A DNA stretch of 64,000 nucleotides, from assembly GCA_905215345.1 (NCBI GenBank), contig CAJMPR010000003.1, positions 124,001 to 188,000 on the forward strand, in the 5' to 3' direction. The notes beneath the pieces are model-generated. The model did no database searches. It was not told the DNA's origin and saw only the letters and a list, made by a program, of their open reading frames with translations. The translations under genes were made by a program, and so were the position numbers. Shown piece by piece: positions 50,889 through 59,742 of this stretch. Position 1 is the first letter of the stretch. Each line of letters opens with the position of its first letter. This stretch comes from an uncultured bacterium. GTDB taxonomy: Bacteria > Bacteroidota > Bacteroidia > Bacteroidales > Bacteroidaceae.

Positions 50889-50940
50889 CGTTATTTATAT
50901 ATTTTCTCTAATCCGACAGAAGAAATCTATCAGCAGTATT

Positions 50941-51342
50941 TTACCACTGCAATTTCGGTAAATAAAGACTCAGGCAATTACGCAACGCACTCAGTGTTAT
51001 CGGTTTTACTAAAACCTCTGTAGCGCCCGATTGCATAGCATTTTCACGATCGGCAGAGAAAGCATAAGCAGTCTGCATGATGATAGGAAGCTTAGCGCCT
51101 TCACCACGAATTATTTTAGTAGCATCAAGACCATTCATAAGCGGCATCTTGATATCCATGAGGATCGCTTCAGTTCTGTCACCATATTGACGGTACAGAG
51201 CAACGATTTCCTCACCATTCTTTGCCCACATGATTTCACACTTCTTCCCAATAATAGCTTTTATCAATTTAAAGTTACTATCATCATCCTCCGCAACCAG
51301 AATGAGCGGACGGTATTCTTCTGACTGATTTTCGATTTCCAT
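50941..51342 (-). CDS. Stand-alone response-regulator receiver protein
   Basis: 133-aa CheY-like receiver with no output domain. Acidic Asp19/Asp20 (VAEDDDSN), phosphoacceptor Asp63 (ILMDIKMPLMNG), Thr91 (MQTAYA) and Lys113 (LVKPI) are all present. Such single receivers act in phosphorelays or bind partner proteins. No kinase is nearby. It has its own -7 box (51369-51376) and terminator, so it is probably unrelated to the susC operon downstream. Confidence 0.88.
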   Translation of the reverse strand: MEIENQSEEYRPLILVAEDDDSNFKLIKAIIGKKCEIMWAKNGEEIVALYRQYGDRTEAILMDIKMPLMNGLDATKIIRGEGAKLPIIMQTAYAFSADRENAMQSGATEVLVKPITLSALRNCLSLYLPKLQW

Positions 51343-51368
51343 GATGTATACATTTTGTTTGTACGAGG

Positions 51369-51376
51369 CAAAGATA
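51369..51376 (-). promoter_or_regulatory. -7 promoter box for the receiver gene
   Basis: The complement reads TATCTTTG, 26 nt before the start codon. Confidence 0.55.
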
Positions 51377-51473
51377 TAAAAAATATATATAAAACATTAT
51401 CTTTAGATAAGATTAGCAACATTTCGGCATAACTTTTTTATGAAAGCATGAAAGTTCTACATTCAAATTGCAT

Positions 51474-51481
51474 TATCTTTG
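51474..51481 (+). promoter_or_regulatory. -7 promoter box for the ABC-F gene
   Basis: TATCTTTG, 23 nt before the ATG at 51505. This supports the shorter start and not the open frame from 51448. -33 is weak. Confidence 0.55.
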
Positions 51482-51504
51482 CGCCTCATTTTAAAAAGTA
51501 CAGA

Positions 51505-53139
51505 ATGATTTCTATTGACGGACTCGCCGTGGAATTTGGCGGCACAACTTTATTCAGTGATATATCTTTCGTTATCAATGAGAAAGATCGCATCGCCCTG
51601 ATGGGAAAAAACGGAGCAGGTAAAAGTACCTTATTGAAGATACTCGCAGGCGCACGCCAACCCACCCGTGGTAAAATTTCCGCCCCTAAGGATTGTGTCA
51701 TCGCCTATCTCCCTCAACATTTGATGACGGAAGACGGACGCACCGTGTTCCAGGAAACGGCACAAGCTTTTGCCCATCTTCACGAGATGGAGGCGGAAAT
51801 AGAACGACTGAATAAAGAACTGGAAACCCGTACCGACTACGAAAGCGACAGTTATATGGAGCTTATCGAAACCGTTTCCACATTAAGCGAAAAGTTCTAT
51901 GCCATCGATTCCACCAACTATGAAGAAGACGTTGAGAAAGCATTGCTCGGCCTCGGGTTTACCCGGGAAGACTTCCACCGGCAGACAAGTGATTTCAGCG
52001 GCGGTTGGCGTATGCGTATCGAACTTGCCAAACTCTTGTTGCAGAAACCGGATGTACTCCTGCTGGACGAACCTACCAATCATCTGGATATAGAATCTAT
52101 TCAATGGTTGGAAGATTTCCTTATTAACAATGGAAAGGCAGTCATCGTTATCAGCCACGACCGCAAATTTGTAGATAACATTACCACCCGTACCTTAGAA
52201 GTGACTATGGGACGTATATACGATTATAAGGTCAACTACTCCAAATACCTGGAACTCCGCAAAGAACGTCGCGAACAACAGCAAAAGGCTTATGACGAGC
52301 AACAAAAGTTCATTGCCGAAACCAAAGAGTTCATCGAGCGATTCAAAGGAACTTATTCCAAGACCTTACAGGTTCAAAGCCGTGTCAAGATGCTTGAGAA
52401 ATTGGAAATCTTGGAAGTGGACGAGGAAGATACCTCGGCACTGAGACTGAAATTCCCGCCTTCACCCCGTTCGGGCAATTATCCCGTAATAATGGAAAGC
52501 GTTGGCAAAATCTATGGTGAACATGTCGTATTCAAGAATGCCAACCTGACTATAGAAAGAGGAGACAAGGTAGCATTCGTCGGCAAAAACGGTGAAGGTA
52601 AATCAACGCTCGTGAAATGCATCATGCAAGAAATAGAGCATGAAGGCACTCTCACAATCGGTCACAATATACAAATAGGCTATTTCGCCCAAAATCAGGC
52701 ATCATTACTGGACGAGAACCTCACCGTATTCCAAACCATTGACGACGTTGCCAAAGGAGAAATACGCAACAAGATACGCGACCTGCTGGGTGCTTTCATG
52801 TTCGGCGGACCGGAAGAGTCCATGAAGAAAGTAAAAGTCCTTTCGGGAGGCGAACGCACACGACTTGCCATGATAAAGTTGTTGCTGGAGCCTGTGAACC
52901 TGCTGATTCTGGATGAGCCTACCAATCACCTGGATATGAAGACCAAAGATATTCTGAAACAGGCGCTGGTAGATTTCGACGGCACTCTGATTGTGGTAAG
53001 CCACGACCGTGACTTCCTGGACGGATTGGTCAGCAAAGTATATGAGTTTGGGAACAAACGGGTTACCGAGCACTTGTGTGGAATCTATGAGTTCCTCGAA
53101 AAGAAGAAAATGGACTCACTTCGTGAGTTGGAACGGTAA
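51505..53139 (+). CDS. ABC-F family ATPase (ribosome-associated)
   Basis: 544-aa soluble protein with two ABC ATPase domains and no membrane segment. Domain 1: Walker A GKNGAGKST at 34-42, signature FSGGWRMRIELAKLL, Walker B VLLLDEPTNHLD. A charged inter-domain linker follows (KERREQQQKAYDEQQKFIAETKEFIERFKGTYSKTLQVQSRVKML), as in Uup/EttA-type proteins. Domain 2: GKNGEGKST, LSGGERTRLAMIKLLLEP, LLILDEPTNHLD. The ABC-F members act on the ribosome; length and linker favour an EttA/YbiT/Uup-like housekeeping role over antibiotic resistance, but this cannot be settled here. Confidence 0.9.
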   Translation: MISIDGLAVEFGGTTLFSDISFVINEKDRIALMGKNGAGKSTLLKILAGARQPTRGKISAPKDCVIAYLPQHLMTEDGRTVFQETAQAFAHLHEMEAEIERLNKELETRTDYESDSYMELIETVSTLSEKFYAIDSTNYEEDVEKALLGLGFTREDFHRQTSDFSGGWRMRIELAKLLLQKPDVLLLDEPTNHLDIESIQWLEDFLINNGKAVIVISHDRKFVDNITTRTLEVTMGRIYDYKVNYSKYLELRKERREQQQKAYDEQQKFIAETKEFIERFKGTYSKTLQVQSRVKMLEKLEILEVDEEDTSALRLKFPPSPRSGNYPVIMESVGKIYGEHVVFKNANLTIERGDKVAFVGKNGEGKSTLVKCIMQEIEHEGTLTIGHNIQIGYFAQNQASLLDENLTVFQTIDDVAKGEIRNKIRDLLGAFMFGGPEESMKKVKVLSGGERTRLAMIKLLLEPVNLLILDEPTNHLDMKTKDILKQALVDFDGTLIVVSHDRDFLDGLVSKVYEFGNKRVTEHLCGIYEFLEKKKMDSLRELER

Positions 53140-53216
53140 ACTTTCATTAACAAACTTCCCGCAACAAATAATTCACCCTTATTGTTTCATTTTATAACCC
53201 CTTAACTACGTATAAA

Positions 53217-54596
53217 ATGAAACAATATGACGCTATAATTATAGGGTTCGGCAAAGGTGGGAAACTGCTGGCTGTCGAACTTGCCAACCGTAACTGGAAA
53301 GTGGCAATCATTGAACGTTCGCCACACATGTATGGTGGAACCTGTGTCAACGTGGGGTGTATTCCCACGAAGACACTGATTTACGAATCGGAACAAGCCG
53401 AACGGCTTTATCAAAACGATTATACCAAACAAGCCAAACAATATGCGTTGGCTGTCGGCAGGAAAAACAAGTTGGTATCATTCCTGCGGGACAAAAATAT
53501 CGAACTGATAAAAGCAAATCCTAATATTACTATTTATGACGGTACCGCCTCCTTTATATCCGATGATACGATAAAAGTTGTTCCCGCCGATAAAAAAGAA
53601 ATATTACTTAAAGGAAAAGAAATATTTATCAACACCGGTTCCACTCCCATCTTGCCGGATGTGGAAGGCATCAATGACAGTAAACGGGTACATACCAGCG
53701 AAACACTGCAACAGCAGAGCGAACTGCCCCCTCGTCTGCTTATACTGGGTGCCGGAGCCATCGGTCTGGAGTTTGCCACCATGTACGCGGGCTTTGGAAG
53801 TGAAGTCACGTTATTGGAAGGAGGCAACCGTTTTATGCCGAAAGTGGACCGTGACATAGCCGAATACATGTTGGAGTCTTTAAAACGGAAACATATTGAA
53901 GTACACCTGAATGTATGCGCATTATCCGTTTATGATACCCCAAACGGTATCACTTTAACTTACACGGATGGTTCCGACGGTATACCCTACTATCTGGAAG
54001 GAGATGCACTATTGCTTGCGACAGGACGCAGGCCGATGACCGACGAACTGAACCTCCATGCAGCCGGTATACAGACCGATGCAAGAGGAGCTATCATCGT
54101 CAACGAATACCTGCACACCACCTCTCCACGGGTGTGGGCATTAGGAGACGTCAGGGGAGATGCTTTATACGACTATCTCTCCATAGACGATTACCGGATT
54201 ATTGCCAATCAATTGTTCGGTAACAAAAAGCGCCGCATGGACGACCGTCTCCCTATCCCTTACGTCATCTTTACCGATCCGCCACTCGCCCATATCGGAA
54301 TTACGGAAGAAGAAGCCGTAAAGCGCGGATGCTCTTTCCAGGTTTCCCGACTCCCCGCGGCTGTTATTCCCCGTGCCCGAACCATACAGAACATGGACGG
54401 TATGATGAAAGCGATAGTCAATGCACATACGGGGCGCATTATAGGATGTACATTCTTCTGCGTCGATTCACCGGAAGTCATCAATCTGGTATCATTGGCC
54501 ATGAAGACCGGACAACACTATAGTGTGCTGCGTGATTTTATATTTACTCATCCCAGCATGAGTGAAGGTTTAAATGATTTATTCAAGGCTTTTTAG
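53217..54596 (+). CDS. Flavin-dependent disulfide oxidoreductase (mercuric reductase/LPD-like)
   Basis: 459-aa class I pyridine nucleotide-disulfide oxidoreductase. It has an N-terminal FAD-binding motif (IIIGFGKGGKLLAVELA), the redox-active disulfide GGTCVNVGCIPTK (Cys43, Cys48), the NAD(P)H-binding motif LGAGAIGLEFATMYAGFGSEV, the FAD-binding LHTTSPRVWALGDVRGD and a C-terminal dimerisation domain. It lacks an N-terminal heavy-metal domain and the C-terminal Cys pair of true MerA, and no dehydrogenase-complex genes are nearby. It resembles the RclA/YkgC group of reactive-species-responsive reductases. The metal efflux operon lies just downstream. Confidence 0.85.
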   Translation: MKQYDAIIIGFGKGGKLLAVELANRNWKVAIIERSPHMYGGTCVNVGCIPTKTLIYESEQAERLYQNDYTKQAKQYALAVGRKNKLVSFLRDKNIELIKANPNITIYDGTASFISDDTIKVVPADKKEILLKGKEIFINTGSTPILPDVEGINDSKRVHTSETLQQQSELPPRLLILGAGAIGLEFATMYAGFGSEVTLLEGGNRFMPKVDRDIAEYMLESLKRKHIEVHLNVCALSVYDTPNGITLTYTDGSDGIPYYLEGDALLLATGRRPMTDELNLHAAGIQTDARGAIIVNEYLHTTSPRVWALGDVRGDALYDYLSIDDYRIIANQLFGNKKRRMDDRLPIPYVIFTDPPLAHIGITEEEAVKRGCSFQVSRLPAAVIPRARTIQNMDGMMKAIVNAHTGRIIGCTFFCVDSPEVINLVSLAMKTGQHYSVLRDFIFTHPSMSEGLNDLFKAF

Positions 54597-54605
54597 CATC
54601 TCGCA

Positions 54606-54637
54606 TTTGGTAGTTAAATGATTAAACTCTATCTTTG
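54606..54637 (+). promoter_or_regulatory. Consensus promoter before the His/Cys-rich small protein
   Basis: TTTG (54606-54609), 20-nt spacer, TATCTTTG (54630-54637), 21 nt before the ATG at 54659. A textbook Bacteroides promoter. Confidence 0.78.
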
Positions 54638-54658
54638 CGACCATTCAATAAAGATAGA

Positions 54659-55072
54659 ATGAAAAAGAAAAGGTACATCGCATACTTCCTGTTTTTTATC
54701 AGCATGGTTATGTTGGTTGTACCTGTCATTCCCCATCATCATCACGACAACGGTCTGATATGTATGAAGAATGACGTACCGACATCCGACAGCTGTTGCC
54801 ATCAACAGAAAGATCCTTGCGATAACCACTGCTGTTGTGATACAGGTTGTATGACTGTACATTTCTATCAGCAAACTCCCAATTCGGATAATAGCGATAT
54901 ACACCCGGACTTCTTATGGGTAACTACATTGTTTTCCGAACCTATCCTCAAGTTGCTTACCATTCCTGAAGCAATAAGCGTAAAACAGGATTATGTCTAC
55001 TTAGAATCTCTTCACAGCACGTTTATCACACGTGCTACGGGGCTTCGTGCGCCTCCGTTTTTTCTTGCTTAA
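54659..55072 (+). CDS. Small His/Cys-rich exported protein of the metal efflux cluster
   Basis: 137-aa protein from the ATG at 54659 (promoter 21 nt upstream; the longer frame from 54635 starts inside the promoter). An N-terminal hydrophobic helix (YIAYFLFFISMVMLVVPVI) is followed by HHHHD and a cluster of Cys and His (CCHQQKDPCDNHCCCDTGC). The C-terminus has ATGLRAPPFFLA. The composition suggests a periplasmic or membrane-tethered metal-binding protein. It precedes a heavy-metal RND system, so it may sense or buffer the same metal. I do not know a characterised family. Confidence 0.68.
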   Translation: MKKKRYIAYFLFFISMVMLVVPVIPHHHHDNGLICMKNDVPTSDSCCHQQKDPCDNHCCCDTGCMTVHFYQQTPNSDNSDIHPDFLWVTTLFSEPILKLLTIPEAISVKQDYVYLESLHSTFITRATGLRAPPFFLA

Positions 55073-55141
55073 CCGGTATCACCGGAACTAAGTTTCCATC
55101 AGTATAAGAATGATTGCAACCTTGTTGCATTCTCTCTTTTC

Positions 55142-55149
55142 TAATTTTG
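55142..55149 (+). promoter_or_regulatory. -7 promoter box for the RND efflux operon
   Basis: TAATTTTG, 33 nt before the adaptor start at 55183. A TTG lies 17-18 nt upstream, slightly short of standard spacing. Confidence 0.5.
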
Positions 55150-55182
55150 CATTCGAATTAAGCAAGAACTAATTATTTAATC

Positions 55183-56400
55183 ATGAAGAAATATCTTTTT
55201 ATGGGAGTTATAGGACTATTCCTGTTAGGCTCCTGCAATAGCAAGTCCGAAGAAGGACATAATCACGAGACAGAAGAAAATTCCCATGCCGACCATGACC
55301 ACGAAGGGCATAACCATGAACAGGAAGGCGATAGCCACGAAGGTCACAATCACGGTGCCGAGCCTACTGAGGCCTCCGGCGATGAAATCATCTTACCACC
55401 TGCCAAAGCCCAGGCAGCAGGAGTAAGTTCAAGTGTCGTCGAACCGGGAACTTTCTACCAAGTAATCAAAACCAGCGGACAGGTAATGGCAGCCCAGGGT
55501 GACGAAAGTGTTGCCGTAGCTACCGTAGCAGGTGTTGTATCTTTCCGCAGTAAAGTAGTCGAAGGAATGAGTGTAAGTAAAGGTACACCGCTGGTACTGC
55601 TTTCTTCCAAGAATATGGCAGACGGTGACCCGGTGCAAAGAGCACGTATCGCATACGAAACCGCCAGAAAGGAATACGAACGTATGAAAGAACTCCTTCC
55701 CAGCAAGATAGTATCCGAAAAAGATTTCGCTCAAGCCGAACAGGCTTACGAAAATGCACGTATCAGCTATGAGGCTGTTGCCAAGAACAATTCGGCTCAG
55801 GGACAAGCCGTCACTTCACCCATCGGCGGATACATAAAGAACCTTTTAGTAAAGGAAGGTGATTATGTCACCATAGGCCAACCGTTGGTAAGCGTTACCC
55901 AAAACCGCCAATTATTCCTGCGTGCCGATGTCTCAGAGAAGTATTATCCGTACCTCCGCACCATTGGCTCCGCTAACTTCTGTACCCCTTATGATAATAA
56001 GGTATATACCTTAAAAGAATTGAACGGCCGCATACTTTCTTATGGAAAAGCATCGGATAACAATGGCTATTATGTACCGGTTACCTTTGAGTTCGATAAC
56101 AAAGGCGATATTATTCCCGGCTCATTCGTAGAAGTATTTCTGCTTTCTTCTCCCATGGAAAATGTAATCTCCCTGCCTCGCACGGCCTTGACGGAAGAAC
56201 AGGGCAGCTTCTTTGTATACCTGCAAGTGGATGAAGAGGGTTACAAAAAGCAACTCGTCACGCTGGGTGCCGACAACGGTGAAAGGGTACAAATCCTGTC
56301 TGGTGTAAAAGCTGGTGACAAAGTGGTTACCCAAGGTGCTTACCAGGTAAAACTGGCATCGGCTTCAAATGCGATACCGGCACATAGTCATGAACACTAA
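55183..56400 (+). CDS. Heavy-metal RND efflux adaptor (CusB/CzcB-like) with His-rich N-terminus
   Basis: 405-aa periplasmic adaptor lipoprotein (lipobox LGSC, Cys18). Residues about 20-70 are a His/Glu/Asp-rich stretch with repeated HNHE, HDHEGHNHE and HEGHNHG units, expected to bind divalent metal. The rest is a membrane-fusion protein: barrel-sandwich and hairpin segments (RARIAYETARKEYERMKELLPSKIVSEKDFAQAEQAYENARISYE), the lipoyl-like SPIGGYIKNLLVKEGDYVTIGQPL, and a beta barrel. It bridges the RND pump at 56528 and the outer-membrane channel at 59743. Confidence 0.9.
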   Translation: MKKYLFMGVIGLFLLGSCNSKSEEGHNHETEENSHADHDHEGHNHEQEGDSHEGHNHGAEPTEASGDEIILPPAKAQAAGVSSSVVEPGTFYQVIKTSGQVMAAQGDESVAVATVAGVVSFRSKVVEGMSVSKGTPLVLLSSKNMADGDPVQRARIAYETARKEYERMKELLPSKIVSEKDFAQAEQAYENARISYEAVAKNNSAQGQAVTSPIGGYIKNLLVKEGDYVTIGQPLVSVTQNRQLFLRADVSEKYYPYLRTIGSANFCTPYDNKVYTLKELNGRILSYGKASDNNGYYVPVTFEFDNKGDIIPGSFVEVFLLSSPMENVISLPRTALTEEQGSFFVYLQVDEEGYKKQLVTLGADNGERVQILSGVKAGDKVVTQGAYQVKLASASNAIPAHSHEH

Positions 56401-56402
56401 TT

Positions 56403-56519
56403 CAGTGATGAGTGATTGGTGATTAGTGATTTGCTTGCATTCTTCTATTCAGGATAGAAGCAAGTATAGTTATACCCAAATAATCACCAACAAATCACTA
56501 ATCACTAACAACTAATAAC
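56403..56519. repeat. Heptamer-arm hairpin repeat within the efflux operon
   Basis: The left arm has GTGATTAGTGATTT-type units (about 56403-56432) and the right arm AATCACTAATCACTAA units (about 56492-56510), with a loop holding CTTCTA / TAGAAG. The arms are like those of the repeats at 38917 and 41288, but the 20-nt core is absent. Confidence 0.8.
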
Positions 56520-56527
56520 TAAATTAC

Positions 56528-59500
56528 ATGCTAAACAAGATTATACATTTTTCCCTTCAGAATCGCATCCTGGTGTTGGTAGCATCGGTGCTGTTGCTGA
56601 TTGGCGGTACCTATACCGCCATGAATACAGAAGTGGATGTGTTCCCCGATTTGAATGCGCCAACCGTGGTTATCATGACCGAAGCAAACGGCATGGCAGC
56701 CGAAGAAGTGGAACAACTCGTTACTTTCCCTGTAGAAACCGCTGTGAACGGTGCAACGGACGTACGTCGTGTGCGTTCATCCTCTACAAACGGCTTCTCT
56801 GTGGTGTGGGTAGAATTCGATTGGGATACGGATATTTATCTGGCACGGCAAATTGTCAGCGAAAAGTTGGCGGTTGTCAGCGAATCATTACCCGCCAATG
56901 TTGGCAAACCGACACTCGGCCCGCAATCGTCCATCCTGGGCGAGATGCTTATAGTCGGCTTGACGGCAGACTCTACGTCTATGCTCGACCTGCGTACCAT
57001 TGCCGACTGGACTATACGTCCACGGTTACTTTCTACCGGTGGTGTGGCACAGGTGGCCGTACTGGGCGGAGACCTCAAAGAGTATCAAGTACAACTCGAC
57101 CCCGAACGGATGCGCCACTACGGTGTAACGTTAGACGAGGTTATGACTGCAACACGCGAAATGAATCTGAACGCCAACGGTGGCGTACTCTACGAATATG
57201 GGAATGAATACATTGTACGCGGTGTACTCTCTACCGACAAGATAGAACAAATAGCAAAAGCGGTAGTACGGGCTCCGCAGGTTTCAGGTTCTGCAGCGCC
57301 CATCCTGTTGGAAGACATTGCAGACGTACGTATCGGAGCCAAATTACCTAAACTGGGCACAGCCTCCGAACGGGGAAAACCGGCCGTACTGATGACGGTT
57401 ACCAAGCAACCCTCTACCAGTACGCTGGAATTGACAGATAAACTGGAAGCCTCTTTAAAGGATTTACAGAAAAACCTACCGGCCGATGTTAAGGTAAGTA
57501 CGGACATTTTCCGTCAAAGCCGCTTCATTGAAAATTCTATCGGCAATGTACAGAAGTCTTTGCTGGAAGGTGGTATCTTCGTAGTCATCGTTCTGTTCCT
57601 GTTCCTTGCCAATGTCCGGACTACGATTATTTCATTGGTTACGTTACCCTTATCGCTGATTACTTCATTATTGGCGCTTCACTATATGGGATTCACCATC
57701 AATACCATGAGCCTTGGCGGTATGGCAATTGCCATCGGTTCATTGGTGGACGATGCTATTGTCGACGTGGAGAACGTCTATAAACGACTGCGGGAGAACC
57801 GGTTGAAGCCGGAAGAAGAGCGGTTGTCCATATTGCAGGTGGTATTCAACGCTTCCAAGGAAGTACGTATGCCTATCCTGAACTCTACACTGATTATCGT
57901 AGTAAGCTTTGTGCCGTTGTTCTTCCTGAGTGGTATGGAAGGCAGAATGTTGGTTCCGCTGGGTATCGCATTTATCGTAGCACTGGCAGCATCTACCGTT
58001 GTGGCACTGACCGTAACACCGGTGCTCTGCTCCTATCTTTTAGGCAGAGAAAAGATAAAAGAAGGAAAGAACTCTACCAGTGATTCATGGGTGGCCCGCA
58101 AGATGAAAGTGGGATACGGCAAGGCACTGACCTTTGTATTAGGACATAAGAAAAGCGTTTTAGGCGGCACCATCGGATTGTTTGTCATCGCTTTGGTTTG
58201 TTTCTTCACGTTGGGACGCTCGTTCCTCCCCCCATTCAATGAAGGTTCGTTCACTATCAACATTTCATCCCTTCCGGGAATCTCCCTGGAAGAGAGTGAC
58301 AAGATGGGACACCGTGCGGAAGAACTGCTATTGACTATTCCTGAAATACAAACCGTAGCCCGCAAAACGGGACGTGCCGAACTGGACGAACATGCTTTGG
58401 GGGTGAATGTTTCCGAAATCGAAGCTCCGTTCGAACTGAAAGACCGCTCACGCAGCGAACTCTCGGCCGAGGTACGTGAGAAATTGGGAACAATCGTAGG
58501 AGCTAACGTTGAAATCGGACAGCCTATCAGTCATCGTATCGACGCCATGTTGTCGGGTACTAAAGCCAATATCGCTATCAAGCTGTTCGGTGACGACCTC
58601 AATCGGATGTACACCCTCGGTAATGAAATAAAGAGTAACATTCAGGATATTCCCGGCATTGCCGACCTGAATGTGGAACAACAGATTGAGCGTCCACAAC
58701 TTATCATTTCACCCAAGCGGGAAGTGCTTGCCAAGTATGGTATTTCATTACCGGAATTCTCTGAATTTGTAAACGTATGCCTTGCAGGGGAAGCCGTATC
58801 ACAGGTATACGAAAAGGGAAAAAGCTTTGACCTTACCGTACGTGTAAAGGACGACTTGCGTGACAAGATGGAAAAGATAGGTAACCTGATGATTGATACC
58901 GGAGACGGCGGTAAGGTTCCTTTGAACTATGTAGCTGAGATTCGTTCGGCCATGGGACCGAATACAATCAGCCGTGAGAACGTTAAGCGTAAAATCGTAA
59001 TCTCGGCCAATGTAGCCGACCGCGACCTGCGCAGTGTAGTCAACGACATCCAAGAACGTGTAGACAAGCAAATCAAGTTACCGGAAGGTTATCATATTGA
59101 ATACGGCGGACAGTTTGAAAGCGAGCAGGCGGCAAGCCGCACGCTGGCACTGACTTCGTTCATGTCTATCGTTGTGATTTTCCTGCTGCTTTATTCTGAA
59201 TTCCGCAGTGTGAAAGAAAGCACCATTATTCTTATCAATCTGCCTTTAGCATTGATTGGAGGCGTATTTGCACTACTCATTACCACAGGCGAAGTCAGCA
59301 TCCCGGCCATTATCGGCTTTATTTCGCTCTTCGGTATCGCTACCCGAAACGGAATGTTGCTCATCAGCCATTACAACCATCTGCAACGGGAAGAAGGATA
59401 CAGCATTTACGAGAGTGTTATCCGTGGTTCAATGGACCGTCTGAATCCTATCTTGATGACGGCGTTGTCCAGTGCTCTTGCCCTGATTCCACTGGCACTT

Positions 59501-59635
59501 GGAGGTGACTTGGCAGGTAACGAGATACAAAGTCCTATGGCAAAGGTTATATTAGGCGGACTTTTAACATCGACTTTCCTGAACGGTTTCATCATTCCGA
59601 TTGTTTATCTGATGATGAGAAAGAAGGAGAAATGA
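56528..59635 (+). CDS. Heavy-metal RND efflux pump (CzcA/CusA family)
   Basis: 1035-aa inner-membrane proton-driven pump. RND topology: a first membrane helix (ILVLVASVLLLIGGTYTAM), a large periplasmic loop, helices about 335-500 with the HME-RND motif GGMAIAIGSLVDDAIVDVENVYKRL (charged residues used in proton relay), a second periplasmic loop and the C-terminal helices including ATRNGMLLISHYNHLQ and ALSSALALIPLALGGD. The VFPDLNAPTVVIMTEA N-terminal segment is typical of heavy-metal efflux. Zn/Co/Cd (Czc) and Cu/Ag (Cus) substrates cannot be separated securely; the His-rich adaptor suits zinc, cobalt or nickel. It lies between the adaptor and channel genes. Confidence 0.92.
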   Translation: MLNKIIHFSLQNRILVLVASVLLLIGGTYTAMNTEVDVFPDLNAPTVVIMTEANGMAAEEVEQLVTFPVETAVNGATDVRRVRSSSTNGFSVVWVEFDWDTDIYLARQIVSEKLAVVSESLPANVGKPTLGPQSSILGEMLIVGLTADSTSMLDLRTIADWTIRPRLLSTGGVAQVAVLGGDLKEYQVQLDPERMRHYGVTLDEVMTATREMNLNANGGVLYEYGNEYIVRGVLSTDKIEQIAKAVVRAPQVSGSAAPILLEDIADVRIGAKLPKLGTASERGKPAVLMTVTKQPSTSTLELTDKLEASLKDLQKNLPADVKVSTDIFRQSRFIENSIGNVQKSLLEGGIFVVIVLFLFLANVRTTIISLVTLPLSLITSLLALHYMGFTINTMSLGGMAIAIGSLVDDAIVDVENVYKRLRENRLKPEEERLSILQVVFNASKEVRMPILNSTLIIVVSFVPLFFLSGMEGRMLVPLGIAFIVALAASTVVALTVTPVLCSYLLGREKIKEGKNSTSDSWVARKMKVGYGKALTFVLGHKKSVLGGTIGLFVIALVCFFTLGRSFLPPFNEGSFTINISSLPGISLEESDKMGHRAEELLLTIPEIQTVARKTGRAELDEHALGVNVSEIEAPFELKDRSRSELSAEVREKLGTIVGANVEIGQPISHRIDAMLSGTKANIAIKLFGDDLNRMYTLGNEIKSNIQDIPGIADLNVEQQIERPQLIISPKREVLAKYGISLPEFSEFVNVCLAGEAVSQVYEKGKSFDLTVRVKDDLRDKMEKIGNLMIDTGDGGKVPLNYVAEIRSAMGPNTISRENVKRKIVISANVADRDLRSVVNDIQERVDKQIKLPEGYHIEYGGQFESEQAASRTLALTSFMSIVVIFLLLYSEFRSVKESTIILINLPLALIGGVFALLITTGEVSIPAIIGFISLFGIATRNGMLLISHYNHLQREEGYSIYESVIRGSMDRLNPILMTALSSALALIPLALGGDLAGNEIQSPMAKVILGGLLTSTFLNGFIIPIVYLMMRKKEK

Positions 59636-59640
59636 TAAAG

Positions 59641-59703
59641 TTGATTTGAACGCAAAGGCACTGAGACACTGAGTAGCGACTACATCGCTCTCCGTGTATC
59701 TGT
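59641..59703. repeat. Imperfect palindromic intergenic repeat
   Basis: GAACGCAAAGGCACTGAGA near the left end and CTCTCCGTGTATCTGTGTTC on the right are imperfect reverse complements around a roughly 20-nt loop. It fills the gap between pump and channel genes. Confidence 0.6.
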
Positions 59704-59742
59704 GTTCAAATATAAATACAAAACAGTTTTAAAGTACTATTT

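Larger units (their letters stand above)
50246..50940 (-). other. Long structured leader/intergenic region upstream of the susC-like gene
   Basis: About 695 bp without a convincing gene. In transcript order on the minus strand: a -7 box (50718-50725), stem C (perfect 21-bp arms 50579-50599 / 50613-50633), stem B (50450-50458 / 50513-50521 enclosing the palindrome 50492-50510), stem A (50392-50409 / 50434-50451, 16/18), a terminator-like hairpin (50311-50334) and a hairpin next to the start codon. Another -7-like TATTTTTG lies at 50562-50569. Confidence 0.7.
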